In this document: in pieces, positions 36,068-46,712 of the stretch
Layout: every line of letters begins with the position of its first letter
Position numbering within the stretch: position 1 is the stretch's first letter
Assembly (NCBI RefSeq): GCF_000221225.1
Contig: NW_006383034.1
Coordinates: 248,001 to 312,000, forward strand
Reading direction: 5' to 3'
DNA: 64,000 nucleotides
Source of the DNA: Thermochaetoides thermophila DSM 1495
Taxonomy: Eukaryota > Ascomycota > Sordariomycetes > Sordariales > Chaetomiaceae
Translations under genes and position numbers: made by a program
The notes under the pieces: model-generated
What the model was told of the DNA's origin: nothing
The model's input: the letters and a program-made list of their open reading frames with translations, nothing else
Databases searched by the model: none

Positions 36068-38243
36068 TCAACTCGGACGGACCCCATCCCTCCCAGCGTT
36101 CATCTCGTAGTACATCGGCATTGGACCAGACTGCCAACCCTGCTGCGGTGCACCAGGTTGATACCCTGGATGTAGCGAAGCAGGTACCGGCGACATCTGC
36201 GGAGCGTAGTACCCCCCATCTAACTCAGGCCTGTTAGGATGAGGGCTACCCTGCCCATATAACTCTGCAACACTGGGGTGTGGTGAGGACGAGGGCACCG
36301 GTGTCTCGCCCTGCAGCTCAGCGACTCCATACGGAGAGTGGGGAGGAGGGGGGGTTATGCCCGCGCCGAGATGGTGAGAAGAAACAGGAGACCCGTTGTT
36401 GTCCATGCGCGACGAAACGTTGGGGCTGAGGGGACTGGGCGTCGGGCTCGGGGGTGGCTTGAGAGCCGTGATGGGGACGGAATCGGCCGGCAGCTCGTAC
36501 TTCCCACCCACAGGGTCGAAGGACTGGTTATTGTCGAGGAGTGGCTGCTTTGCTCCGGCGCCCTTGCGCTTCTTGCGGATGAACCAAAAAGCGAAGATGC
36601 CAACGGCAATGGCGACGAGCACACCGGCGAAAGCGCCAACAATCGTGCCGATACCGACCTTGCTGGAAGATGAGTTGTCGCCACTGTTGTTAGACTGTCC
36701 GCCATCTTCACTCTTGTCCTCGTCGTTGGAACCACTAGAACCAGAACCGCCAGTCTGCTTGGGCCCCGAGTTACGGCTGCCAGACGTTGGCAGATTATCT
36801 TGGGCGACAGACACTTTGACATCAGGTGTCACCTTTGCTTCGACGGCGCTGCAGAAGTAATCGTACACCTATGGAACCGTTCAGCATTTCTTCTTCGGCG
36901 GTCTAAGCCTCTGCGCAATCTCAACTCACCTCTACGGCAGATGCGACGTCCTCTAGCGCGGTCGAGGAGCAGCTGTACTTGACCGACGCGGTAATAGTAC
37001 TCAAAACTTCTGAAGGCATGCCACTCTTGAAACAAAGGCATGATGCGAGGAACTGAGGCCCCGACGGACAATACTCGTATGTTTGCTTCAACCGTTGTCA
37101 GCATCTTCTAGGAGAGCTCGGGGTGTGACAGATTAGAGGAACTAACATGAAGTGCCCCCCAGCGCAGACCGTATTGCGCACAGGGAGCCAGGGAGCTGTA
37201 CTGGGGCAAGTCGGTGATCCAATAAGTCACTGGAGGTTTTGTCAGTCTTTTTAACCGTCTCAGCGCCCTAGGGCATATCCTCAAGTCCTTACCATCACCT
37301 GGGGGAAGCGGCGGCTCGGGAAAACTGGTGGTGCCATCAACCATAGCGCAGTATGCAGCGAACATCTGCTGCGCAGAAGTGACATCATCCATATGCTTAT
37401 TGCAGGAAACCTTTGCTGTCGAGGCGACCTTCTGCGTGATACTATGGGAGAGGTCGTTCTTCTTGCACACACAGCTCGCAAGTTCCGCGGGCTCGGCTCC
37501 GCAATGCTCCCGGCTCTGGGGGCCACCAGTCAGCTAGGCTGAAGTTCATGTGTAAGTTTTGGTGTTGTTGCTTACAAAATATCTGGTTGCATTGTTAGCA
37601 TAAAGGATCTGATGTTTCCAAGAGAGACGAGGGCAGTAGGCATATGTGAAGCCAAACTTACGCTACTGCCTGCTTCAGAGCGGTTCCCGCACATGGCGCG
37701 AGATAATTAAACTCTGGTCTGTCTGTGATATACTCCGAGATAGGAGGAAGAGGGGGGAAGGTATATGTGCTGTCGGGATTACAATAGGCGCTGAGAACCT
37801 AGGAGAAGGCATTAGTCCCTCTATTCGTGTGACTATTCTCTTCCTTTTAACTCACCGTTGCCGCCGATGTTTGGTCATCCGTCGCAGCCGAACCACAGGA
37901 GCGACTGATAGAGGACGAGACCATCCTCGTTATCGATGCATAATTGTCGTTCTTAGTGCAGACGCATGACTGCAGCTGCGTCGCGTCCTCAGGACATGAA
38001 TCTTGCGTTTGTCTTTGGACATGGTATGAAACGGCAGATTGGGCGCAGGGAGCCTAAACCGACCATGGTTGCGCGCGCAGTCAGTCCCTTTGTGGGTTCA
38101 AGACAGTTGTGAGTTGGAGTGGTAAGTTCTGCTTGGCCCACCAGTGAACTGAACAACGGATGATCAGTAATGTAATCAACTGCCGCAATGCCTGGCAATT
38201 TGGCGGCCAGGAAGACTGCGGCTGGTGATATTATCCTCCGCAT
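36068..38243 (-). CDS. Membrane protein with three tandem six-Cys modules
   Basis: Probable plasma-membrane surface protein of unknown function. Eight exons (38243-38142, 38053-37856, 37798-37662, 37582-37576, 37515-37293, 37229-37147, 37085-36930, 36868-36068) give 568 residues. A signal peptide (about 1-22) is followed by three repeats with Cys at 37, 54, 64, 66, 87, 106; 136, 153, 163, 165, 186, 204; and 239, 256, 266, 268, 289, 308. The pattern is C-x16-C-x9-C-x-C-x20-C-x17/18-C. Each repeat begins with a (Y/W)ITDxPx(F/Y) lead and LAPCA. A Ser/Gly/Asn-rich stalk leads to one transmembrane helix (about 373-398), a basic RKKRK stop-transfer and a Pro-rich cytosolic tail, the layout of fungal surface sensors such as WSC/MID2. 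The modules recall CFEM but lack several CFEM cysteines. The fourth exon is 7 nt long; the Cys spacing supports it. Confidence 0.82.
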
Positions 38244-39452
38244 TTCGCGCCAAACGAGGGACGGAGGTAGGCAAAATAGGGGCCGTAGAATCGGTCACAC
38301 TCTGAGGGAGTCAAAGCATTAGGTTGGAGCTCGCGGTGTAAGCAGACGAGAGGACGGGACGGGGCAGCAAGTTCGTCCCGGAGAGAGAAACAACTTGAAG
38401 TATAGAAAGAAGTTGAACCGCAAGATATGCGCAAAACAAAAAAAAAAAGAAAAAGGAGAGGAAATCTCAGTCCGAGGAAGAGCCAGTCGAACCACCTGCA
38501 CTTCCCTCCTAACTAGCTAGGCAGACACCCTCCCGCCAACCAGAAAGGTCTCAGCAGGCCTGTCACTTCGCTCTCCCCCGGGAAACCCAAAGCGGAAGCG
38601 GTGCCATGATAATGAGGAGCCCCAAGACGTCTAAAACACGCGAACGGCCGCTCCCGGGTGACTTTTGCCCTGCCCTACGGGTCTTGGCTCGACCTACTCT
38701 CGCTTCTGAGCGGAAGAATCCGTGATGTTCTGGGGGCTGCGGTGCATATGTGGGCTCTCAGCCTCTGTGGACAGTGAGATGTCCGACGGCTGGTGATTGG
38801 GCAATGATGGTATGTTATTCTCATTCATTGGCTGAGGCTCAACCACTCGCGCTGGATAAAATACATAAGCTTGTTCCTGCGACACTCTATCAAGCAGGGG
38901 TTCTTGAGGGGCGTCTGATCGCATGCCAAAGCTGCCAAACCATGGATGAAACTTTGGGCGGGAAGCTTGTGCAACGGTGTGTTTTCGGTTACCAGGAAGG
39001 TGGTTCGCAGGGTGTCATTAGGCAAGCGCTGAAGGATGTATTTATTTCGAGACTTCAGCTTGTTTATTGAGATAGTTCTAAGTTGAGATTGTCCTTGCGT
39101 CAAAGAGCAACGCCCTGGGTCTTGGTTCCTGAGACCATGACAACCCTCAATTTAGCAAATGCCATCGCCCCAAAACGTTCGGCGCAGAGGGAAGACAAAA
39201 TCGCCATTTGATTGGTCAAGGGCTCCGCAGAAGTTGGCAGGCTGCGTCGTCCCATGTCTTCGGTCTTGGACAGAACGTGAGACGGCTGATAAAAGTACCA
39301 GGTGTTGTTCGGGTCTTGAATGTGTATCACAAAAAGTGTAAATAGTATGCATACTGCAAGTATCGGTTGAACCCGAAGGTCCCCTCAAACATGAAGTAAG
39401 CAAGACCGCCAAACTCCTGAACCTATATTTCACAACGCTTTTGGCCCATCCA
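38244..39452. other. Promoter of the Cys-rich gene and spacer
   Basis: About 1.2 kb between the start of the cysteine-rich gene and the stop of the DOPA dioxygenase gene, both on the minus strand. It should hold the promoter of the first and the 3' UTR of the second. No further gene is supported; short frames at 38694-39604 have no domain. Confidence 0.55.
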
Positions 39453-40127
39453 TCAACCACTGGCTTGCACATTCGAGGCCGCACTCTGTGCCTGTTGGTG
39501 CGCCTGAGCCTGAGCAAACATCCTAAATCTCGCGACATCCAGCGGTAGACGTTCGCCCATCCAAATGGCGCGGCTAGTATGGTTTTTGAGCTCGCGCTCC
39601 GCAATCGAGATATCTTCTTCAGTTGTGTTGGGATGAACTAGGACAGACAGTGGCCCACGCCAAATGGCCAACCAAGGGATGAAGGCGCCGAACTGGGCGG
39701 GAGTGAACAAGTTCACTTCGAACATGGCGACGGGATGGGGGCCGATGGGCCGGTCCCAGAAGGTGTAGATGCGCAGCTCGGGAAACTCGCGACGGATGCG
39801 TTCCCAGAGTTCACGGGCGTACTTGGTCTGTTCGGGGTTGTTTTGAAAGTAATAGACGTGCACGTCGCTCATCTGGAGTTAGCTGTTGGAGTCTGGGTGA
39901 AGGGTGAGAGTGAGAGGGGGCCGTTAAGCCCCCGACTCTGCTTACAATCCGCCCCGGCGGCCGTTGTCCAGGGGATCGATGAATCTTTCATAAGCCGGGC
40001 TCAACGCGCCGGTTTGTGGGTTTTTGAGGCTCTTGCCGTCCTCATTCTTCTCGTCGGGGAGCGGCGGGGCCGACTCATATCCGGCTAGGGGAGACGGCCA
40101 GTTGAACTCGAGCGACTGAAGTGACAT
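39453..40127 (-). CDS. DOPA 4,5-dioxygenase family protein
   Basis: Small non-haem metal-dependent extradiol dioxygenase family; characterised fungal members open the catechol ring of DOPA, but the substrate here is unknown. Two exons (40127-39946 and 39867-39453) with a 78-nt intron give 198 residues. The N-terminal lead (PPLPDEKN...GALSPAYERF..PLDNGRRGG) is followed by F-DVHVYYF, then ELRIYTFWDRPIGPHPVAMFEV and SVLVHPNT. These supply the family's conserved His residues in HVYYF, GPHP and HPNT. The acceptor AG lies inside an ATGAGC, so that an in-frame ATG at 39872 just upstream of the exon could start a shorter form lacking the first 60 residues. No secretion signal. It is about 630 bp from the terpene cyclase on the same strand. 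Confidence 0.9.
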
Positions 40128-40759
40128 AGGGAGAAAGGAAAGGCGACAAAAACAGTGTTCAGATCTTGAGCAAAACTGGCAGAATATTGCACTTCAAGTT
40201 CGCTACAAGTTTTGTTTGTTTCTTTTTCTCTACCTTTATAAGAGCATTCTCCTGGGAGCAATTACCTACCATGTCCCAGAGAAACTCGGTGTTTATCAGC
40301 AAACTCGAGGTCCACAGCTGCGCTGACCGGGCTGCTGGTGGTGGGGTTGGCAATTGGATGAGGGCGCCGGCCCCGCGTTGGAGTGGGCAATGACGTGATT
40401 CGAGCCAGTATTGAGGATCGTCTCACCGTGCACCACTGCATCGTTATTGACCATTCGGTGTGTGCTTGCATGTGGCACAGTCATCTGCGATGGAACAGGG
40501 GCTCGTCGACACTCGGGTGGCTCACGAGATGCATACGGAGTGACGGTGGGCATGGATTTTCTCCGTGAAACATCCCTCCTTTCCTTCCTCCCTCCCCCCC
40601 CCCCCGGCCCGGAAACAGGAGCAAAGCCGGCCCCGCATCGGCACTACGGGGCAGATCGGGTCCGAGCGGTAACGGTACGACTCGGACATAACGCCGATGC
40701 CATACTGAGGGAAGCGAACTTTGTAGATGGTCTTCATTATCAATGATGTGGTTGTCCAA
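40128..40759. promoter_or_regulatory. Spacer between DOPA dioxygenase and terpene cyclase
   Basis: About 630 bp. It contains the likely promoter of the dioxygenase gene and the 3' UTR of the terpene cyclase. A C-rich run lies near 40597. No additional gene is seen. Confidence 0.5.
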
Positions 40760-42231
40760 CTACAGCTCAACAACCAATGATCCATCGTCTTTTCTTTGTT
40801 TGGGCAGCCGATATCGAGGGCTGTTGTATGAAAAGTGAAGAGTCCCGGTAACGATGGCTTGATAAGCCTGGATGAGTCTCTTCAACTCTCCCTCGATGGC
40901 TTCTCCATGGTCTTGGACGGCCTTTCTCTGAAGGGCGGCGCTATTCGCGTCAAAACGCTGGATGCACTTTTGCATCTCTCGGATGGCATGAGCCACAGCT
41001 CCTCGAAGGTCCAAGTTGTGGGCACTCATTGTGGCCGTCACCATGTTTGTGACAGTTTCATCTTTCTATCATTGGAGGGAGGTAGAGGGTCAGTTGAGCC
41101 CAATCCGACGGCGATACGCTGACGAGACTTACGAGTTCCTTCTTGAGGGAGAAGAGGTCGTTCACACTGAGCGATGCTTGTTTAGTTTGGGACTCTTTAA
41201 GACCTGATGATGGATCAAGAGCACTCACATCATGCCTATCTTGGCCACGTCCAAGGCCATGTTGTCCAATTCACTCGACTCCAGAACATCCTGTGGTACA
41301 GATATCCGGTTGAGAAGCCTATAACTGTCAGCCTTTCGTCGCTGCATAGAAATCGAAAAAGTTGCTCACCTGCTGAGCTCCAACAGCGGCTTTACCGATA
41401 CCGTTTTCAATCTCACCGAGTAGAATTCATCCAAGCTCTGCGCCTGCCCAGACATCTTGCACCTATACTCTGCCATGACACCTTCCATAAACTCCGCTAA
41501 ATGCTCGAATAGCCTCCTTCTCTCCTTCACATCCTCAACATACCGACGAAGCCGGACCGCGACGTCTCTGAAGCTGTCACATATCTTTGTCGGCGCTGCC
41601 GGCTCTTCTATTCCATGATCACCTTCATCAAGCCATAAGTGATGTCTCACAAACCGCAGCGATGCCCAGCAATACTCTTCTGCCGCCAGCGCAACATTGT
41701 CAGCATCACCAGCGGCAGGTCCGAGCCGATCGATGGCATCATCCCATAAGATGAGCCAGATAGAGTACAAAGCTGCTGTTTCTAGCGCATCATATGTGAC
41801 ATCAGGGAACCATCTATTAATAAGTCAGTCTCGGCGTGTATTGCACTTGGAAAGGGGCCCCCATACGCAGCAGCACATAACCCCGGCTCTGCCCTTTTGG
41901 CCTCAGCTAATGCCTTCTCATTGCCCACGATCAACCCCTCAAGCTGGGCATCCACCACAATTTTGACCCGCATGTATTCCCGGTTGACACCTCTCTTCCA
42001 GGTTTCAAACAGGGGCCATAAATCTGGGATGCGAAACTGCTGGCCGCGAAGCCGTGGTGCTAGGTCGCTGCCGAGGACTGAAGGCGATGAGGGTGAGACT
42101 GTGCTAGCAGTCGAAAAGGCATGTTTTCGCGAAATCACCGGTTGTGATGCCCTTGAGAAGATAGGAGTCGCATGGTGGCTAAGCGGAGTCCTGAAATATT
42201 GCCGTTGAAGACCCTCAATCGTACGTCTCAT
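40760..42231 (-). CDS. Class I terpene cyclase
   Basis: Mg-dependent cyclase of a prenyl diphosphate, probably farnesyl diphosphate (sesquiterpene type), though the product cannot be told. Five exons (42231-41867, 41813-41370, 41318-41229, 41166-41133, 41065-40760) with introns of 51-67 nt give 412 residues. The metal-binding Asp motif is WDDAID (D146, D147, D150). The second metal motif is NDLFSLKKE (N302, S306, E310). The C-terminal R395-Y396 pair seen in fungal cyclases is present. The first ~45 residues are rich in Arg, Ser and Thr with almost no acidic residues, like a mitochondrial targeting sequence, which is unusual for this family. In-frame ATGs at 42270, 42348, 42396 and 42477 could extend the N terminus; 42231 was chosen because it opens the presequence-like part. 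Confidence 0.88.
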
Positions 42232-43387
42232 CGCCCAACAGTCTGCGCCTGCGACTCTTGTTTTTTCCATTGTTGTTCGTCCTGCACGGAGATTCAAGTT
42301 GTTATGTCGTGAAAAAATATGTCGAGACCGTAACACTGTCTTTTCCATTGCCGGAAATTGTATCTCGGACTGTCCGAATGAGTAAGATGCTATCATCAAT
42401 GCCTCATCGGTTGTGAGTTCAGGGGTTGTTTTACAGAAGCCGACAGCTAGTTGAAGGAAAGTTACGCAATAGTGCATACCCGAGGCTTCAACTGATGCAT
42501 AAGACTTCCTGGTTCCCCTGGCGAGCGTGATGATAGTCCAAACCCAACACCATAGGGCTGACTACGACAGATCACTGACAGGACGAAACGCTGCTGTAGC
42601 AGGCTTTTTCAATGTAATCCCATTTAAATAACTATACTTAAGCTGCCCCCAATGCCGTGATATTCTCCTGACCATACTGCAGACTCAGCCATCCAAGCCC
42701 ATTCAACCGTCCCAGAGCAAAACAGCCAACAAAGAGCGCGGTGCAACCGTCATGCCCATGCCAAATGCCATAACCATGCCAATGCCCATGCAATTTGCCC
42801 AACATGTCATGCTCAAAAAAAAAAAGGAAATCGGAGCGGGGATAGGTGAAAAAGAAGAGGGCGGTCATCGTCGGTCAGAGAAAGTCAGCGAAGTAGGGGG
42901 GTAAGTAAAAAAAAAAAAAAATAAAGCGTGGGAAAGAAAACAAGATAGAGTAAAGACCCGGCCCGCGGTACTTTCCATCCCCCACCCCAGAAACGCCGCA
43001 GCCAACCCAAGGGTATGCGCTAAGTACACAAAGACTTGTATGATTTAGGCCCTCTTTTATACATCCCTTTAAAGGTCTCATGATCCCGTCGGCAAACTTA
43101 GAATGCGATGCCCCAACCAAAACCTGCTGCTGCACTAACACCTTGGTCAACAAGTCCCAGGCTATTTTAGTATAGACAACAAGGGAAGAGCCAATAAGAG
43201 GCGCGATTTGTTAAGAGGGCACAACAACTGCTTTTTTTTTTCGGTCCTCAGTGAACATGAGACGAAAGGGTGGAGGGTACATGCGAGAGCAAAGTTAAAA
43301 AAAAACAATTCGGATGAAGCAATTGTACAAGCAGAATTGGAAAAAAAGTGCCAGACATCGAACCGCCTTTCAAGTAGTAAGAACCGA
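42232..43387. other. Terpene cyclase promoter and PEX20 3' flank
   Basis: About 1.15 kb. It includes the upstream in-frame extension of the cyclase frame (to 42477), the likely cyclase promoter, and the PEX20 3' UTR. Poly(A/T) runs lie near 42908-42921 and 43232. No further gene is supported. Confidence 0.5.
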
Positions 43388-44590
43388 TCAAGCCTGAGGA
43401 CGAGCCGCACCGTTGGCGCCGCTGGTACCCTCGCGGTACTCCTCGGGTTCGTTCTCCTCGTAAGGGTACTCGTTGTTGACAGTCTCGCCAGTAGCGGTCT
43501 CGACAAAGTTGTCGCCCTGGACAACAACTTCGTGGGCGGCAATGCGGCGCATGAGCTCGAAGAACTTGGACTTCTTGAACTTCTCGGATTGGTTACCGGC
43601 GACAGACGCCACGATCTCGTTGGCGGCGCGAGCCAACTCCTCGTCGTTGCGGCGCTTCTCTTCCTGCTCGCGAGCCAGCTCCTCCAGGTTGTGATCGATG
43701 ACCTCCATCTCGTCGGCGGTAGGGGGGCCTGTCTTGGCGCCGCTGCGAGCCTGCTCGGCGCGGGGACCATGCTCGGCCATCCACTGGTCCTGGGCCTCGA
43801 TAAACTCGGCATTAGCAATCTTCTGTTTCTCCTCGGCCAGGGCCTTGGCGAGCTCGTCGTCCTCCTTGGCAACTTGCTCATACTCCTCGAAGGCGCGGGC
43901 GAAAGCATCGTCGTTCATAAGTGCTGCCTCAATCGGATCCTGGACAGCCGGAGCCTGCTGTTGGAAAGCGAAATCGGGGGCAGGAGAGAACATAGGCATG
44001 CCGAAAGGCGTAGCCATGGTAGGAGGCATAGCCATAGTCTGGGCAAGGGGAGCTGCGGTAGCAGGGGCCGGCATAGCAGTGCTCGGGCCTGCAACGGTGG
44101 GAGCAGAGAGGTTCATATTGTGGAACTGGCCGACCCAGTCCTGGTGCGAAGCGCCGCCGGTAGCGGGCTGAGAAAGCCGGGCAGCGGGGGTGCTGGGACC
44201 ATGGTGAGCGATGCCAGCAGGACCGACAGGCCGAACAGAAGCCGTGTGATGAAGCGCATTCATATCCATGGCGGGAAGCATAGCGGGCTCCATGGGAGCG
44301 ATCCCCTGCTGGAAGTTGGCAAAGGCCGCGTCAGAGCCATGGGAGATGGGGCCCTGCGAACGGAAAGTCTGGAAAACAAACAGCAGAAGAAGAGTCAGCA
44401 ATCCATGGCCTCCAGACCGGACGAGGTCGGGCGAGCGAGCGGACGGGTGAGTATGCGAAGCGCGACTTACAGAGCCAGGACCAGCCTGGGCGCCATTGAC
44501 GAGACGGTCTTGATGAAGCGTGCGATCGCGATCGACGTGTGCCAGAAGGTTCTTTGCGCCGTTGGACGGGCCACACATGCTGTCTGCCAT
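43388..44590 (-). CDS. PEX20: PEX20, PTS2 co-receptor peroxin
   Basis: Cytosolic co-receptor that, in filamentous fungi, works with PEX7 to bring PTS2 proteins to the peroxisome docking complex. Two exons (44590-44471 and 44368-43388) give 366 residues. The N terminus MADSMCGPSN has the conserved Cys (C6) used for ubiquitin-dependent recycling, followed by the DRTLHQDRL block. A WxxxF docking motif, WVGQF, lies near residue 118. A charged helical middle region leads to the conserved C-terminal PEX7-binding segment (FFELMRRIAAHEVVVQGDNF). There is no TPR domain, which separates it from PEX5. The 102-nt intron (44369-44470) has a GTAAGT donor, a GCTGAC branch site and a TTCCAG acceptor, but is a multiple of three and has no in-frame stop. 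It is divergent from SEC13. Confidence 0.92.
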   Translation of the reverse strand: MADSMCGPSNGAKNLLAHVDRDRTLHQDRLVNGAQAGPGSVSRASHTHPSARSPDLVRSGGHGLLTLLLLFVFQTFRSQGPISHGSDAAFANFQQGIAPMEPAMLPAMDMNALHHTASVRPVGPAGIAHHGPSTPAARLSQPATGGASHQDWVGQFHNMNLSAPTVAGPSTAMPAPATAAPLAQTMAMPPTMATPFGMPMFSPAPDFAFQQQAPAVQDPIEAALMNDDAFARAFEEYEQVAKEDDELAKALAEEKQKIANAEFIEAQDQWMAEHGPRAEQARSGAKTGPPTADEMEVIDHNLEELAREQEEKRRNDEELARAANEIVASVAGNQSEKFKKSKFFELMRRIAAHEVVVQGDNFVETATGETVNNEYPYEENEPEEYREGTSGANGAARPQA

Positions 44591-45463
44591 CTTGATGAGT
44601 CTTTGGCGATGAGCTCGGGTGAAAGCTGGAGAGCGGGAAGATGCGACGGATACTGAGTGGTCTAGCAGGTGCGGGAGCTTGCCGATGGCGATGATCGCAA
44701 CGAGAGAGCGAGGTTGAGAGGTAGGATAGTGTTCGAGAATCGCTTGTTGCGCGGAATTATGGAAAATGCGGGCGTGGTGGAAAAGCCGAGGTCCTCCAGG
44801 GCGAACCGAGCTGGAGGATTCTATACTGGTCGGTTGTGTGGAAGGAAGAGGACAGGGGCGTCGAACTCAAGAGGCATTATTTATAGAGGGAACAATAGAA
44901 AAGGTGATACTATTCAGGCCATTCGCATTTGGCTTTGTCTGGTTCATGGGTGTGTGGGAGCAGGAGTGGGAGTGGTGCGGGTGCAAGCTCTGCCGCGGGG
45001 ATGAGATGATGACGGTGGTGATGGTCGTGTCCTATGGTGGGTCTTGCGCCGGCCGACGACTGCTGCAACAGCCGTAGCAAGCCCGTGACTGCGGGGCCAG
45101 GACGACAGTAGGAGAGGCCCAGAGAGTGTAATTTTTTTGGGAGATGACAGCATTGTGCGGGGCTCTCCTCGCGTTCTCGGTGTGGCCTTGGTCAGCTAGG
45201 TGTGCACGGGGGCTCACCTTGGGCTTCAGGCCAGCTGGACGCCCAAGTACTGGCAGGGGTCGCCACTACACACACGCACCCCCCCTGGCACGGCAGCGAC
45301 CTATCGCGGTGCACCGCCATTGACAACAGCTTTCAAGATCCCAACTTTCCTATTGAAGGAACTCAACAATAGTTAAACCTGCGCTTTACATTGTTCAAAT
45401 TGCATCCGCGCTCTCCTTCCCAAAGCAGTCCCGCAGTCCTCCTTCTTTCTTAAATTCGCAATA
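44591..45463. promoter_or_regulatory. Divergent promoter of PEX20 and SEC13
   Basis: About 870 bp between two head-to-head genes, so it must hold both promoters and 5' leaders. No conserved motif was identified with confidence and no gene is seen inside. Confidence 0.6.
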
Positions 45464-46712
45464 ATGGTGCGTAAAACCACCCAAACTACCTGCCCGGTTT
45501 CGGTCCTAGGCTGCTCTATTGTCTGCTGGGCTGCCCGCATGTCGCCTGTCGCCATGCGGCCAGCTCGGCGACTCTACAGACCTTCGCGGCCCGCCCTTAG
45601 CCCATAGCTGATTACTGACAGTGATGTCGCAACAGGCCTCCGGAGCGCAGGTCATTACCAACTCGGGCCATGATGACATGATTGTATGGGATGCCCTCTA
45701 TATACCAAACAGATCGATTGTTCTCTGGCTGACCCCTCTCTAGCATGATGCAGTCCTCGATTACTACGGCCGGAGGTTAGCAACTTGTTCGTCCGACCGG
45801 ACCATCAAGATCTTCGAGATCGACGGCGACTCGCAACGGCTTACCGAGACGCTGAAGGGGTATGCGACGCTTCCGTTTTCCATCCCGCCCAATCCCCCAC
45901 AATAGCCACATAAGACTTGGGGCTCAATGCTGAGACAAGACTGCGTTACTGCGTAATTTAGGCACGATGGGGCAGTTTGGTGCGTATCGTGGGCGCATCC
46001 CAAGTATGGCAACATCCTGGCGAGCGCCGGCTACGATGGCAAGGTATTCATCTGGCGCGAGTTGAATGGCGCGTGGTCGCGCATCTATGACTTCGCCCTG
46101 CACAAGGCTAGTGTCAATGTGGTGTCGTGGGCTCCCCACGAGGCCGGTTGCCTGCTGGCCTGCGCTTCGTCCGACGGCAGTGTTAGCGTGCTCGAGTTCA
46201 AGGACAACAGCACTTGGGACTACGTCATCTTCCCTGCCCACGGCCTGGGCGTTAATTCGGTCTCGTGGGCGCCCGCCACCAGCCCGGGCAGCATCGTCAG
46301 CAGCAAGCCGGGCCCCAAGGCGACAGGCAACCGCCGGTTCGTGACGGGCGGCTCCGACAACACTCTCAAGATCTGGGCCTACGACCCGGCTACCAACACC
46401 TACAAGATGGAGCGCGAGCCGCTGACTGGCCACACTGACTGGGTGCGTGATGTTGCTTGGAGCCCGACGGTGCTGCAGAAGAGTTACATTGCGAGCGCCT
46501 CGCAGGACGGCACGGTTCGCATTTGGACCAGCGACCCGGCCAACCCTCTGGCTTGGAATTGCAAGGTCCTCCACTTCGACTCAGCCCTCTGGCGTGTCAG
46601 CTGGTCGCTCAGCGGCAACGTGCTGGCTGTCAGCGGGAGCGACAACAAGGTCACTCTCTGGAAGGAGAATCTCAAGGGCGAGTGGGAGTGCGTCAAGACG
46701 ATCGAGGAGTGA
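45464..46712 (+). CDS. SEC13: SEC13, COPII and nuclear pore subunit
   Basis: Six-bladed WD40 protein of the COPII outer coat (with SEC31), the Nup84 complex and the SEA complex. Model: exons 45464-45466 (only the ATG), 45636-45683, 45744-45859 and 45962-46712, giving 305 residues. Typical SEC13 blocks are present: GHDDMIHDAVLDYYGRRLAT, the WCVSWAHPKYGNILASAGYD blade, SVNVVSWAPHE, the GLGVNSVSWAP blade and a WECVKTIEE end. The single-codon first exon was chosen because splicing then gives MASGAQVITNSG, near the usual SEC13 start; the donor is GTGCGT. The alternative is to begin at the unspliced ATG 45624 (MSQQASGAQ), which joins the same frame. Introns are 169, 60 and 102 nt. Confidence 0.94.

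Noticed and set aside
42232..42477. N-terminal extension of the terpene cyclase to ATG 42477
   Set aside because: The frame is open, but the extension has no family similarity and would bury the presequence-like part. It is kept only as an alternative start.
43208..44656. Plus-strand open frame of 482 codons
   Set aside because: It lies antisense to PEX20, whose conserved motifs and splice sites fix the true strand.
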